Positions 1 to 11,112 of a stretch of DNA of 64,000 nucleotides are shown piece after piece. Every line of letters begins with the position of its first letter. The stretch's first letter is position 1. The translations under genes and the position numbers were made by a program. The notes beneath the pieces are model-generated. The model was not told the DNA's origin, ran no database searches, and worked only from the letters and a program-made list of their open reading frames with translations. Origin of the DNA: Gyrodactylus bullatarudis. Taxonomy: Eukaryota > Platyhelminthes > Monogenea > Gyrodactylidea > Gyrodactylidae. The stretch lies in contig SSNU01000031.1 in the NCBI GenBank assembly GCA_012064415.1, forward strand, positions 84,348 to 148,347, read 5' to 3'.

Positions 1-374
1 AGTTTATCGAAAAATACTATTCAAATATTTTCATGATTTCATAGTAAATATAATGACATTTGAGGGTAATTTATCTCATATTAAAAGACAGCAAAAAGAT
101 GAGAACAAGGATAACCTTTAGGGACATGACTTTCGAGTTAAAAATGAGTTTGAAAGAGAAATTACGACGGAAATATATTAAAAATGACACAAAAATTATT
201 AATTAATTTAATTTATCTTAAAATATTCAGTAATAAGCTAGACGAGAAAAACTTTTGACTCGAATTGTTTTCAGAAGTATGAAAATAAACAATAATTATT
301 ATTAAGTTTTTGAATGAATATTTTTGTTTTTAGTTATAAAAAGTAGATATTAAAAATTTTACTCGAAATCAAAA
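1..374. other. no gene seen (left edge)
   Basis: AT-rich sequence with no open frame I can assign on either strand. It probably lies within a Hobbit intron, because that gene continues off the left edge. Confidence 0.4.
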
Positions 375-611
375 ATGAATTCAGAAAGCGATAACTTTAT
401 CTCATTGAAAGTAACAAGAAATGAACTGAACTTCGTTAAAGAAGAGCATGGGGAATTCATTGAGATATTGAGAGTAAAGTGTAATCACTGTTCTTGGACA
501 AAAGAAGGCGAAAGTCAAAAAACCGAATCTCAATTCTTTAATCATCTCGGAGATAACCACAGAGATCCTTTGATAAAAACTCTGAACAATTTCATGTGTG
601 ATGAAAATTGA
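375..611 (+). CDS. small BED-like zinc-finger ORF, possibly a transposon remnant
   Basis: A 78-codon frame whose middle reads CNHCSW, then after about 15 residues FFNHLGDNH. This has the C-x2-C ... H-x4-H spacing of a BED-type zinc finger, a DNA-binding module common at the N-terminus of hAT-type transposases and of some host regulators. No transposase core or splice continuation is visible downstream, and the frame stops just after the finger. It lies antisense inside the Hobbit gene, 34 bp from a MULE fragment that runs the other way. It could be a captured or solo finger, or a chance frame; I favour transposon debris. Confidence 0.35.
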   Translation: MNSESDNFISLKVTRNELNFVKEEHGEFIEILRVKCNHCSWTKEGESQKTESQFFNHLGDNHRDPLIKTLNNFMCDEN

Positions 612-645
612 ATAGTGCCCGAAACTCAACTTTGGTTATTAACCA

Positions 646-1266
646 TTAGTTTTCAGGAGCACTTGAGTGAATTATAATCAACGATTTTTCGAATAGAACT
701 ATTCCTCTCTTTTGTAACTTGATAGGTATTGTAGTTTGATAGACTTTCAAGAATTTCGAAATTTCGATAGAATTCTCAAATTTTTGCATATAATAGTCAG
801 ATAAAAGGGAGGTTTTATCAGCATTTTTCACTTTTCTTGATACAAATAAATCCGAGAGGTAATTTATGAATGAAATAATTCCTTGAAATGGATGAAGATT
901 GCGAATATTCAATAAATTAGCATTTATAGATTCTGCAACATTTGATGTAAGAAAACCATAACGACATACAGGAAATGCAAAGCTTGTCCAGTTCTCAAAA
1001 GGTATACCTTTGAGATATTTCACGACGTTAGGGTTTATTTTATCGATCTCATTTATTATTGTTTCAAAGGAAGACATTTCTTCTGCCTGAGCTGCTTTCC
1101 ACAAGTATTTGAAACTATTTTTGATTTTTTGCCAATGTGAAAGAGGCAAAATGAATGTGGTGCTTTCGGTAACTGGGACTTTACTGCTTTGATGAGTCCT
1201 TTCTCTCGAGCTGAAAAAATGACAAGGTTTTCTGTATTTACAAGACAGAATCAGGATTGTTAACAT
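646..1266 (-). pseudogene. MULE transposase C-terminal fragment
   Basis: An open frame matching the C-terminal third of Mutator-like (MULE) transposases. It has a helix-rich segment with YLWKAAQAEEM, then INPNVVKYLKGIP, WTSFAFPVCRYGFLTSN and VAESINANLLNIRNL. This is the conserved stretch (W-A, RYG-x-TSN-x-AES-N) that follows the catalytic core. The DDE core, DNA-binding domain and a SWIM finger are not seen next to it, so it is a truncated copy. A second copy of the same region lies at 41735-42280 (SNFVESLNASLLKIREKHPF), showing a shared family. It sits antisense in a likely Hobbit intron with no obvious terminal repeats. Confidence 0.7.
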
Positions 1267-1967
1267 TGTTCTAAATAATAAAATGTTCTAATTTAACAAA
1301 AGAGTTTTGTATTTTGTTGTCGTCTGAATCGTCTAGATTTTTGAGGCTCCACCAAACTGTTTTTTAGTTTGTATCGATACCAAATTCGTTCTTCATTATT
1401 TACTCCACTTTGAGGTGTAAAATTTTCTATATTGAATTTGTATGGGGGTAAAATCCTTTTGGGCTCATTTGATTTGACTTAACATGAATTAACGATACAC
1501 AAACGACTTTTAAATGAAGTACAGTATTCCATTTTTCTCTGACTAGAGCGCAAGAAGGCTTCACAATCTTCAACAACACACATCCAAATATAGCACTTTT
1601 GTTATTTTTCTTAATCTTGAATGATTTCTGAGTAACAATCGAATAATCCTGAATGAATTTTTAGCCTTCCTCTTTAGAAGAATAAGAGCTCCTAACAGTT
1701 AGCAAAGTCATCAGATGAAATAATGAAAGTTTATAGTGAAAACAATAACTTATTAATTATTTATAAATCAAATCATGTATACTCTATGTCCGAGAATACA
1801 TAGAACACTTCATATTCATTGTTTAAAAAAAATAGTTATAAAAATATATTCTCAATTTTAATTAATTACTCATACTGGTAATAAACACAATACTTTAAAA
1901 TTCATAAACATACATATCTTGGGGCTAATTTTGGAATTAACCCAAAATTATATATTATTTCACTTAC
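1267..1967. other. intronic stretch without assignable gene
   Basis: Lies between the last Hobbit exon seen here and the MULE fragment. One 60-codon open frame on the minus strand (about 1293-1480) has no recognisable motif. Nothing else is visible. Confidence 0.4.
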
Positions 1968-4900
1968 CACTCAAGATATTGCCTTCAAGGGCCAAATCTT
2001 CCAGTTTTTGACGAAGTATTTCCATCCTTTTCTCGTGTTCATTATATTCATCTAATAGCACCATGAAATCATCACTAAGTTTACACTCAAACTGATCATC
2101 TTTTAGGCATAATGAGAACTCTTCAATCATGATAATCTTGTCTGTAAAGAATTCTTCCTCGACTTCATTTCGACTATAAACATGTGGAATGTTTATTAGT
2201 TCTTCATACGCATCAATGAGACCTTTTGAGAGTCTTCCAAAGAACTTTTTCACAGAACTAAGCTGCAAGGTTAAGGATTAAGTTGAATGAGGCAGATGAC
2301 CATTATTATTATTTTCTTACTTCGTAGTAGCAATCATAAAATTTGTAACCATAGGGAAATGTTATTTGTAGGTCTTTAATGGCAAATTGACTAAATTAGA
2401 AAATTAGAAAGTTTTTATGGCTGTTTTCTTTTGATGCTGGAGACATACTCTGAATAATTTGTATTCACCGGTAGCTCATTAAAACGAGTGGTCCTTGTCT
2501 CATTAAAAAGGATAGTTTTGCGCATTGAAAAAGACTAGAAATTATACAAACCGTTTTAAGATTGCTACAGTTGAATGGGAAACATTTAAATAAGCATTGG
2601 AACTTGACGAAGAAATCTCAAGCGAATTAAATAAAGTTTAATTAATAAATCTTTATAATTTTTTAACAATTCGAGAAAAAATTGTGTCACCGTGAAATTC
2701 CTTAAAGTAGGTATAATAAGTAGAGCCTCAAAAAATTATCATTACAATTATTTAAACCAGCTATTCTGTAAACCATTTAAAACAATAAATTTATTTTATT
2801 ATGGCACCAGTTTTCAAAGTAATGAGGTCTTTAAATATATATTAGAAGATATTTTGGTATTTCATTCATATCAAGGATCTTAATCCTCTTTTTTAATAGT
2901 CATTAACAATTTGTTATGCTCAAAAATAATAATTTTGAAATTATCACGATATTTTATTTTTATTTCAACATTATTTGATTTTCCATACATTAGTTGAAGA
3001 TCTAGGCACTGTAGTTTGGTGAAAGAATAAAATTGAAAACTTTATTCATTTAGCTATCGGATGAAAAAGAAAATATTCTTGGGGTTAGCTTACAGTCATG
3101 TTAAATATGGGATGATTGTCGAAGAAGATGAGAATGTTCTCAGAATCAAACAAGGACCTGTAGTGACTTTGGTAATTATCTACATTTGAAAATTTATTCA
3201 TTGTATCTTTGAATCGAACATCATCGAATCTCTTATTTCCTAGTAAGTTGGGTTGAAATTCGATCAAATGTTTCCCCAATGATGTCCATAAGCAAACATT
3301 ATTCAGAATTATTGTAAAGTCGTGTTCTTTTGAAGCTAATTCCATCATTATCTTGAAGGATGACTTTATATCCCATTTAATAGTCCAGATTTTGTCGATT
3401 TTTTGAAAGTGAACTGAATTTCTAATTTTCGCTTCATCTCTTGTTCTAAAGATACTCGAGAAATAGTCAGCTACTCGAATTGCTTCAATTAGAGTTAAAT
3501 TCACCGAAACGTTCCATAACATTGCAACATCAGATAGACTTATCAGTTCAATTTTCTATTAAAAAATTATATATTTTTATCGATTAGAATCATATCAAAG
3601 AGGTCAACAATGTTAGTTTTGTCATAATTATATATAATGCCATGATTATAATAGCTAACTCAAAAAGACAAAAGCATAGAGAAAATCGATTAAGAGACTT
3701 CCTAACTTACTTTGGCTTTATGCAGAGCAATAAATTTCTGTTTTGGTAATTTGAGTATCTGATTATTCAAATGTTTGCAGCGGAGTTTTTCTAATGGCCG
3801 ACCTTCTTTTGATGTTTCCTGGTTGAATTCATCATGATTTTTTGCCTCGTAAAATTGGAACCTTTCACTTTCCTCTTGGATGATAGTTTTTGATGGAGTT
3901 TCAGTTGAATCATCATTAGATGCAACAATGAATTTTTTTTCATGAAAATTGTAGACAATCTAAAGTTGAATTAATTTTAAAGAATTTAAACGAAAGTTTG
4001 ATGTGTCAATAAATTAATCTCGTCTACGACTGAGAATAAATCTAGTTAACATTAATTAGTAATTAATAATTCTAATAGAGTTGAGTTAGCTACACTTGGT
4101 AAAATAGATGGAAAGCGTCAGAGAGTCTCAGTTGGCAACCGTTCTTCTTCGAAAAAACTAGCAAAATTAAATAATTAACTCAACATTATGTAATGCACAG
4201 AATCGAAGCATTTCCTATGAGTCGGAAATTGTATAACTTCAAAATTCAAATGGGCTGATATTTGAAGTCTGTATGTAATAACTAACTATTTATTAATAAC
4301 AATTTTTTTTGAAATTAAATCATATGATACAATAAAAATAATAATAAATTCAAGGTGATGTGAGGTTTTAACCCTCGCACGGAATTTGGGGTCAAAATGA
4401 CCCCAAAACAATTTCAACTTCATCCAATTTCTTCGCCTTTCAATATTTTTCTAAAATTCTTTTTTGTATTCCTAAAACAAACATAATTTTTTTTTATCTC
4501 AGTTACAAGTCTTATATGAAAGCTACAAAGCTCTTTATAAACAAACATCACACGAACGAAAATAGGGGTCTTTTTGACCCCATGCTGCTAAAACTTTTTT
4601 TCTCTATTGTTTTTCCTATCGTTATCATTGTGCTTGTTCAAGATAACTAGACCGTTCATTTATTCACATCATGAGCTACAGTAAGGACGTTCAAAGCCTT
4701 TATCTCAAGCACTAAACCAGGATTTATCTCAAAATTTAGAGGAGGATTCTTCTGCTAGCAGTACTGAGGACTACATAGAAGAACAATTATCTGAGGAGCA
4801 AGATTCCTTAGAAGATTTAGAAGAAGCTCCAATATCCCAAAATCAACTAATTTCAAAATGTGGAACCCTATTATTCTCGAAAAAATCTCTGTGCTCGAGA

Positions 4901-7900
4901 CCTCTTGCACTAAATATTTTTACTGCGAGGCCTGGACTTACGAAATTTTCCCAATCGTGTATCGATCCGATAGATTTCTTCAGTTTACTCATGGATAATG
5001 GAATGTTAGAAAATATTGTCAAATATACAAATAAAAATATGCGGCTCATAGGTTTTAATCATTCAGAGATTAGAATTGAAGAAATAAGACATTGGGTCGG
5101 CATAAATTTGTTCTTCGGAGTTCATAAGCAAAAAAATATGGACTTACAAGAATTATGGGAAGGAGTATATGACTGTATATCCAAATGCATGAGTTTTTCA
5201 AGATTTCTAAAGATAAAAAGGTTTCTTAGATTCGACGACAAAGAAAATAGACCCACTGGAACACATCGTGATAAGCTTAGTCCGATCAGGCTAATGTTCG
5301 AAAATTTTATCAAAAACCCACAAAAAGCTTATTGTCCTACTGAACAAATTACCATTGATGAGCAGTTAGTCAGCTTTCGAGGTAGATGTCCATTTAGAGT
5401 CTACATGCTCTCGAAACCAGCAAAGTATGGAATTAAAATTTGGGCAACCTGTGATGCCAAAGGCTATTACTTGTGTAACGCCCAAGTCTACCTCGGAAAA
5501 GAAGGAAATGAAGTTGACAGAGGTCAAGGTACAAGGGTAGTCAAAGAACTCCTACATCCATATTATAATCAAGGACGTACACTGACATGTGACAACTTTT
5601 TCACATCTTTTGAGCTTGCCAAATTTCTTCCAATTCCAAGCGAAAAAAATTGTTCAAGACTCGAAAGAATATGCATACCGTGATAAAATTAGTATTCTAA
5701 GATATGGTCAAAAAAAAGACAAACCAGTTGTTATGCTTTCCACTCTTCATCAAAAACCTGATGATTCTGGAGCCAAACCAGAGATTATAGAATATTATAA
5801 TTCAATAAAGGGAGGAGTCGACACACTTGATCAGCTCATCGGTAATTATTCTTGCAATAGTGCAACACTTTTTGAAATGGCCAGATACATTGAATACAAG
5901 GAAATATTCGAGAAGAGAATTCCTCAAAACTTTATCTCTCCAACTTATGAATAAGAATGACACTACTCAGGAAGTCTCATTTGAGAACCCTTTGGACAAC
6001 AGTATATGCAAAAGCAACAAAAGAGCTAGATGCGAGCTATGCCCCAGATCCAGTGATCGCAAAGTACAAAGCCGCTGTATAAAATGTAAAATTTATGTAT
6101 GTAAAGAGCATTTTTACTTATGTTGTTCTGATTGTTTATGATCTGACAATTTTAATCGAATGAAGTTAAAATTATTTTCAAAAAATTGGAAAATTTCATT
6201 AAAAACCTGAATGGGGTCTTTTGTTTACGTGATTTTTCTCTAATTCCGTGTGAGGGTTAATAAAGTTCAGACTGGTCTTGATCCCCAAGCTACAAATAAA
6301 TTGAAAATTTGGTTTGGGCATAAAACCAAGAAATATTTATTTCATGTTTTTGGAAACATTTTTTTAAAATCTGACTCGGATTTGAATTTATCTATAGCAC
6401 TCCTTTGCGACCTAAAAAATCCTTAAGAAGAAGAAAAACTATAATCTAATATATCTGCTAGAAGGATAAATAATCATGAGGGAGCCAGTTGAATTTTAAA
6501 ACTGATTGAAAAGTTAAAAAAGGTTCTATAATTTTTAAATTTCGACTCACTTGAGATTCTGATATGCTCCCGTGATAGATGATCTCTTCAACCTGGGTCA
6601 GGACTAAATTTGTAAGTGAAGTGTCAAACTCATCAATAAAATCTTTATCTCTCATTGAGCAAATCTTATCAGGTGAATCAATAACATTTTGAGCAATGAA
6701 TATCGCGGCATCCAGTCGATACATGAGATAAACTAGGAAAAGATATTATATTCACAATTTTATTCAATAGAAACCTAATCGACATGAAGATGAGAGTTTA
6801 GTATTTTACAAGGAACTCAATATTTTTCTCCAGAAAGTCAGGAAAATAATCATATTTTGAATTCAAAATTGAAATGAGCCAATAAGTTGTGGAAATAAAA
6901 AAATTCAATCTAACCAAAATTAGTTCGATTTTTGAATTTCCACTTTTTCAAGAACCCAAAATTAGAGAAAGAATACGAAATCACCTGCAGAACTTCACAG
7001 AAATTCTTCCGTATTGTGGGAAATCGATCATATGAATATTTTGATTATCACGAAGGAAAATGATCCAAAATTTAGGGATTGACGGCGAATTTCTCTCAAC
7101 TTCTATGACCAATTTCGGAATCTTTGTCTAATTATGGTTCTAAATATCAGCATTCAACTGCTTTAAATCTTTAAAATCGATAAAACTTTGGGTTCGAATC
7201 TTGAAGAAAAATGGAAATTTTATGCATTTTTGAAATTCAAAAAACAACCAGATTGATTCTTTAGGATTTTTTTAAATTTCCACAACTTATTGGCTCATTT
7301 CATTATGGAATTCAAAAAATTATTCTTTTCCTGACTTCCTGGAGAAAAATATTGAGTTTTTTGTAAAAATACTATATTCTCATCTTCATGTCAAGTAGCT
7401 TTATAGGGAGAGTACAATTCAATGAGTCTTTTGAGCAAGTCAGTAGGAATAGAGACTTTTCAAGTTATCAAAATAGTGAAACTAATCTTGTAGATCTTAC
7501 AGATTTCATTTGGTATTGAAATAAGGATTACATCAAAGATCAAAGATACAACAACGAAATAATCTCTATTGACAATTATTTTCCAACAAAAAAATGGAAT
7601 GTGTCTGAATTAAAAATTATTATTAAATTAAAATTATCAAACCATATCATTGTGAGAGGAACTTTCTTTGAGAATATTAATTAATGAATGATTAGATCGT
7701 CGATGGTACTCCTAGTTTAGGACTATTAATTAAAATACCTATTGAGAATGAAATCTTGAAAATAAGATCTAAAACCATGAAATTATATTTTTGAAAATCA
7801 TAAGATCTAAAAAATTTTCAACGTATTATTTGACGTCCTATTAATGATACTTTGGAGAAAGACAATAAGTGTATTGTCCCAATAATAATTCCAGATTGGA

Positions 7901-10900
7901 TAAAAATGATAATCTAAATTATAAATACTACACCTTTCTTCTCTCCCCTTTCTTTTTCTACAGATAAACCAATACAAGCCAGAAGACAACATAGTCAGGT
8001 AGTAAGCGAACAACATTATAGTCAATCTATGCCGAATAGCTCCCTGAAGAACTACTTGGTTCAAAATGATAATCTAAATTCTTTTCACTAAACTTGTTAA
8101 AATTGAAACATTTTAAAATTTAAAGATATTGCTCCCATGTAAAAACCAGCTTTAATTCTTAAAAATTTCTGAGAAAACTAAGAATTGCATGTAACTTACT
8201 GTCCATTTTAGAGAGAACAAAAATATTCAAAGAATCCAATGTAAGGCTTATTCTCTGTCGAGAAGTCAGATTGTGTAGAATGTACTCAGATATTTGATGA
8301 GATTTTCGTGTTTTCTCACAAAATTCTTCATCGACTTCTGAAATTTTTTGAGAGGATGAAATAACTCTTTTGATTATTCGTTTTATCAAATCATTCTTGA
8401 TAATGCTCTCAGATAATTCCATTATTAATGAAGTGGAATATTCAATATCCACTGAGCTTATCTGACATGATAGACTCGATAAATTCATCTGAAAGAGGGG
8501 AAAAATCAATTTATTCGAAGGAAATTTTCCTAATCGATAAGTAAATGTAGCATGAGAAATAAAAGCTTCTTTTTTTCACTTACGTTGATTTTGAATGAGC
8601 CAATATCAATTATATCGTTCCAATTGTGAAATTTCTTTTGAGACATTCGCTTTTGTCCCGAATTAAGCATAGAGTTTGACGTCAATTTAACGTAAAAGTT
8701 ATCAAAGTTGAAATTCATTGAAGTCTGATTCAAAATTTCATCTGTAAATTTTAATAAATTAATGAAGTATGTACCAGAAAAGTTTAATTTTGTCTAGTTT
8801 CAAAAGTAAAATCAATATAAATTTTGAAACTTGATTTAAAAACGTATCAACTCCAATTTTAAGTCCTATACCTCGTAATTCATTTTATCTTTATGCTCAG
8901 CGATTGAATGTTAGAAATTCTGACTTCAAGTATCAAAGGGAAAGGTTTTAAGAGTAAAAATTGAAATTTCTAATCTCCAATTCAGAAAGTAAAGGAGGTA
9001 TGATGAAATGGGAGTAAGTAAATAGATTTTAAAAGCTATGAAAATCCTTTTTCTAGACTTGAAATTGACCAGGCACTAGTGGAAAACAAGAGGAGAGTCT
9101 CACAGCTATATGGATTTGAAATAAATTAGGAATAACAGCCATTGAGTCATATCAAAATTAATTAGTCTTATAATTACTTTGAAGTGAAGGACTCACATAG
9201 TAAAGACGGATTATCGGAGAGTGAATTTTTCGATGAGAAATACACTTCTCCAATTGACTGATTCAAATTAATTCCAATGACAAAACTGAGTTGACTGAAA
9301 TTGGCAGAAACTTTAAAAGTTTTCACAATGTCCAAATCAACTTCGAGGATTACCTGTAGCAGTGAAAAAAACACATTTTAAACAAACTAAATTACGAGCT
9401 GCTCAAAATAAAAATGAAATACAAAATGCTGACTCACGTCATCTTCGAGCACTTCAGTTGAAAATCGAAATTGAAAATTTCTACACATGCTGGATATTGG
9501 AGAGTGTATGCCATATAAATACTTTTCTATTATGGTTTCTGGATTCTTTTCTGACAATCCATTGTTTTTATTTCTCTATTTTTTAGAATTAACTCAGAAT
9601 TTCACTTACAATTAGATAGATTAAATTTCGAAGGGATTTGAAATTTATTTGGATAGCTTTAATGTGGCTTCTCAAAATTCCAACAACATAGTCGTTTAGT
9701 CCAAGTTTCATTGCTGGAGATGAAAGACAGATGTCTGCATTTATTAATTCATCTCTAATTCTACAGTTTAGTCGGATTGACTTCCAGTGTAATTCAAAAA
9801 ATTGGCCAAGACCAGGAGAGTCAATTGAGACTGAAAGATTATTCATAGCCAAATCCAAATACGAAGGATACTTTGAATGGGTCGTAGTCTTTCGATTAAA
9901 CTCATGACCAAAGTTTTGACTAAAAGAAATTTTATCATTGTAAAAGGCTTGATTTATGAATCCAAAATATTTGTCATCTGTACTCAGGTTGAAGAAGCTC
10001 TCGTCAAATTCAACAATTAAAGGTTTTCTTGAATTAGAAAATTAATTTGTTATAGCTTACTCTATGTTTGAGGGACTGAAGCGACAACAAAAAGCTTTCT
10101 TTTCAACTTTCTTATTGAAATTCAAGCTAAACGCCCAATTTCTCGTTGTAATATTATGCTGCAGTAAATTTTGCCGAGGAGATATCACGTTAGCATCGTA
10201 AAATGGAATGTGAAAAATATCAAAAAGTTCAATTTTTGTGTCCTGGATCAAAATTGAATTTTGAATTGTTTTTTGATCTATGCGGTCATTCAAGTAGGTT
10301 GAAATTAAATCCAAACTAAATTTCCCCTCCATCAATAGGTTTTCTTCAGATTTCAAAATGAATTTACAACTGGCCAATTTGGCATCCAAGTTCAAGCTAG
10401 TATTTCCAAAGGAAAATTTCAAGAGTAAATCTTTTGATTCAATCAGAAAATTTGATGCTTGAGATGAATATTGTAAGCTTGTAATAGTATCCATCTGACT
10501 ATGAAATGAAACACAAATTATTGGTTTTTTCAAGTAGACAGTTATAAATTTTGAAAGAAAACCTAGTACAGTAGCGAAAGCAAACGTATTTGATCTATTT
10601 TCTAGTTTAACATGTTGAGAAAATTTCCCTTTAATGTGATGAGTAATCTTGAATTCATCTAAAACAATAGTGACAAGACTTTTGGCTTCAGAATGAGTTA
10701 GACTAGAAATAAGTTTCACTCGATGAACATTCTAAAATTAATAAAAATGACTAACTATTAATATGTCATTCTTAGAGAAACTGATGTCTTCGATGAAAAA
10801 GAAGCCATAGGACTTTATTTCAACATTTAAATGGATTATCTTTTGAATGAAATATTTGAATAATCTCTTAGGGACTCTAAAATTGAAATAAATTTTCTAC

Positions 10901-10957
10901 TTACAAATAAAAAATTAAAATGAGTCCAAGAAGTATAGTCGTGTATATAAAAATCAT
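1968..10957 (-). CDS. BLTP2: Hobbit/BLTP2 (KIAA0100-like) bridge-like lipid transfer protein, N-terminal half
   Basis: Fourteen exons whose phases all close: 10957-10905, 10876-10756, 10731-10061, 10027-9610, 9575-9438, 9353-9197, 8741-8584, 8488-8200, 6732-6551, 3959-3711, 3555-3094, 2534-2449, 2390-2321 and 2262-1968. Together they encode about 1,116 residues; the family is roughly 2,200, so the rest lies left of the window. The start has a membrane anchor (LLGLILIFYLVPKRLF) followed by SYGFFFIEDISF, aligning with the Hobbit N-terminus. Exons 13-14 carry ITFPYGYKFYDC and DDQFECKLSDDF, matching VEFPYQYDFS and DDVFEVKLHDNY of human KIAA0100. Known role of the family: rod-shaped lipid conduit at ER-plasma membrane contacts. 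Introns 1-4 are 28, 24, 33 and 34 nt; later ones are longer and hold transposons. The alignments are from memory, but several blocks agree in order. Confidence 0.85.
4368..6260 (+). mobile_element. piggyBac-type transposon with TTAA target sites
   Basis: Bounded by TTAA at 4368-4371 and 6257-6260. The terminal inverted repeat is about 15 bp: CCCTCGCACGGAATT on the left, and the complement of AATTCCGTGTGAGGG on the right. Near the left end are short palindromic motifs (GGGGTCAAAATGACCCC at 4389-4405, and GGGGTCTTTTTGACCCC near 4565), possible transposase-binding sites. The element sits in the Hobbit intron between the exons ending 6551 and starting 3959, in the opposite orientation to the host gene. 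It contains one decayed transposase gene. Confidence 0.9.
4671..6141 (+). pseudogene. decayed piggyBac transposase
   Basis: Reads through at least three frames. An ATG at 4671 is followed by a stop after 14 codons. An acidic region and the catalytic core then run open from about 4690 in another frame to 5683. The core shows ITIDEQLVSFRGRCPFRVY, KYGIKIWATCDAKGYYL and LTCDNFFTSFELA, which cover the first two catalytic aspartates. The next frame has KPEIIEYYNSIKGGVDTLDQ, with the third aspartate. The last frame holds the C-terminal cysteine-rich finger (RCELCPRSS ... RCIKCKIYVCKEHF ... CCSDC). Stretches expected after SFELA and after the NYSC motif are missing, so there are deletions as well as frameshifts. 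Inactive. Confidence 0.85.
6781..7392. repeat. foldback element, copy A (long inverted repeat)
   Basis: Arms of more than 100 bp pair end to end. The left arm starts GACATGAAGATGAGAG and the right arm ends TCTCATCTTCATGTC. Shared inner blocks include AACTCAATATTTTTCTCC and GAGCCAATAAGTTGTGGAAA. No coding capacity. It belongs to the same family as 40216-40740 and 52749-53388, which share the ATGAAGATGGGAAT-like tip. It lies in the Hobbit intron next to the exon 6732-6551. Confidence 0.75.
7393..7902. other. intronic stretch, nothing recognised
   Basis: AT-rich Hobbit intron sequence with no open frame or repeat structure I can name. Confidence 0.4.
7903..8080 (+). repeat. retroposed repeat fragment with 18-bp target duplication
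   Basis: A 142-bp segment (7921-8062) is bracketed by a perfect 18-bp direct repeat, AAAATGATAATCTAAATT, at 7903-7920 and 8063-8080. This is what target-primed insertion leaves. The insert closely matches 50061-50203, part of a hairpin next to a LINE fragment. It includes a pyrimidine tract ending in CTACAG, which looks like a splice acceptor, and a short open frame (RRQHSQVASEQRYSQ in the other copy). It has no poly-A tail. It lies in the Hobbit intron. Confidence 0.7.
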
Positions 10958-11112
10958 CTATAAGGTGGTTTCTACATTTTTTTCTTATGTTATTTTTAAT
11001 ATTTTAGCTTTCAGGTTTGAAATTTTTCTTAAGACAAACAATTTGTATTTGTATCAGAATTGTTAAATAACATTTTTAGCGAAACTTTAAATTTAACTTA
11101 TGATATTGTTGA
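10958..11112. promoter_or_regulatory. shared 155-bp head-to-head promoter region
   Basis: The Hobbit start codon (10957, minus) and the TMEM63 start codon (11113, plus) are separated by only 155 bp of AT-rich DNA, so both genes must be driven from here. No canonical TATA or initiator element can be assigned with confidence. Confidence 0.5.

Noticed and set aside
1293..1660. A possible 120-codon minus-strand exon of Hobbit or MULE
   Set aside because: On rechecking the frame, a TAA near 1481 cuts it to about 60 codons, and no motif matches either protein.
4671..4733. A short intron starting GTAAGG to rescue the piggyBac start
   Set aside because: The available AG sites do not join the ATG to the long frame in phase, so a frameshift is the simpler reading.
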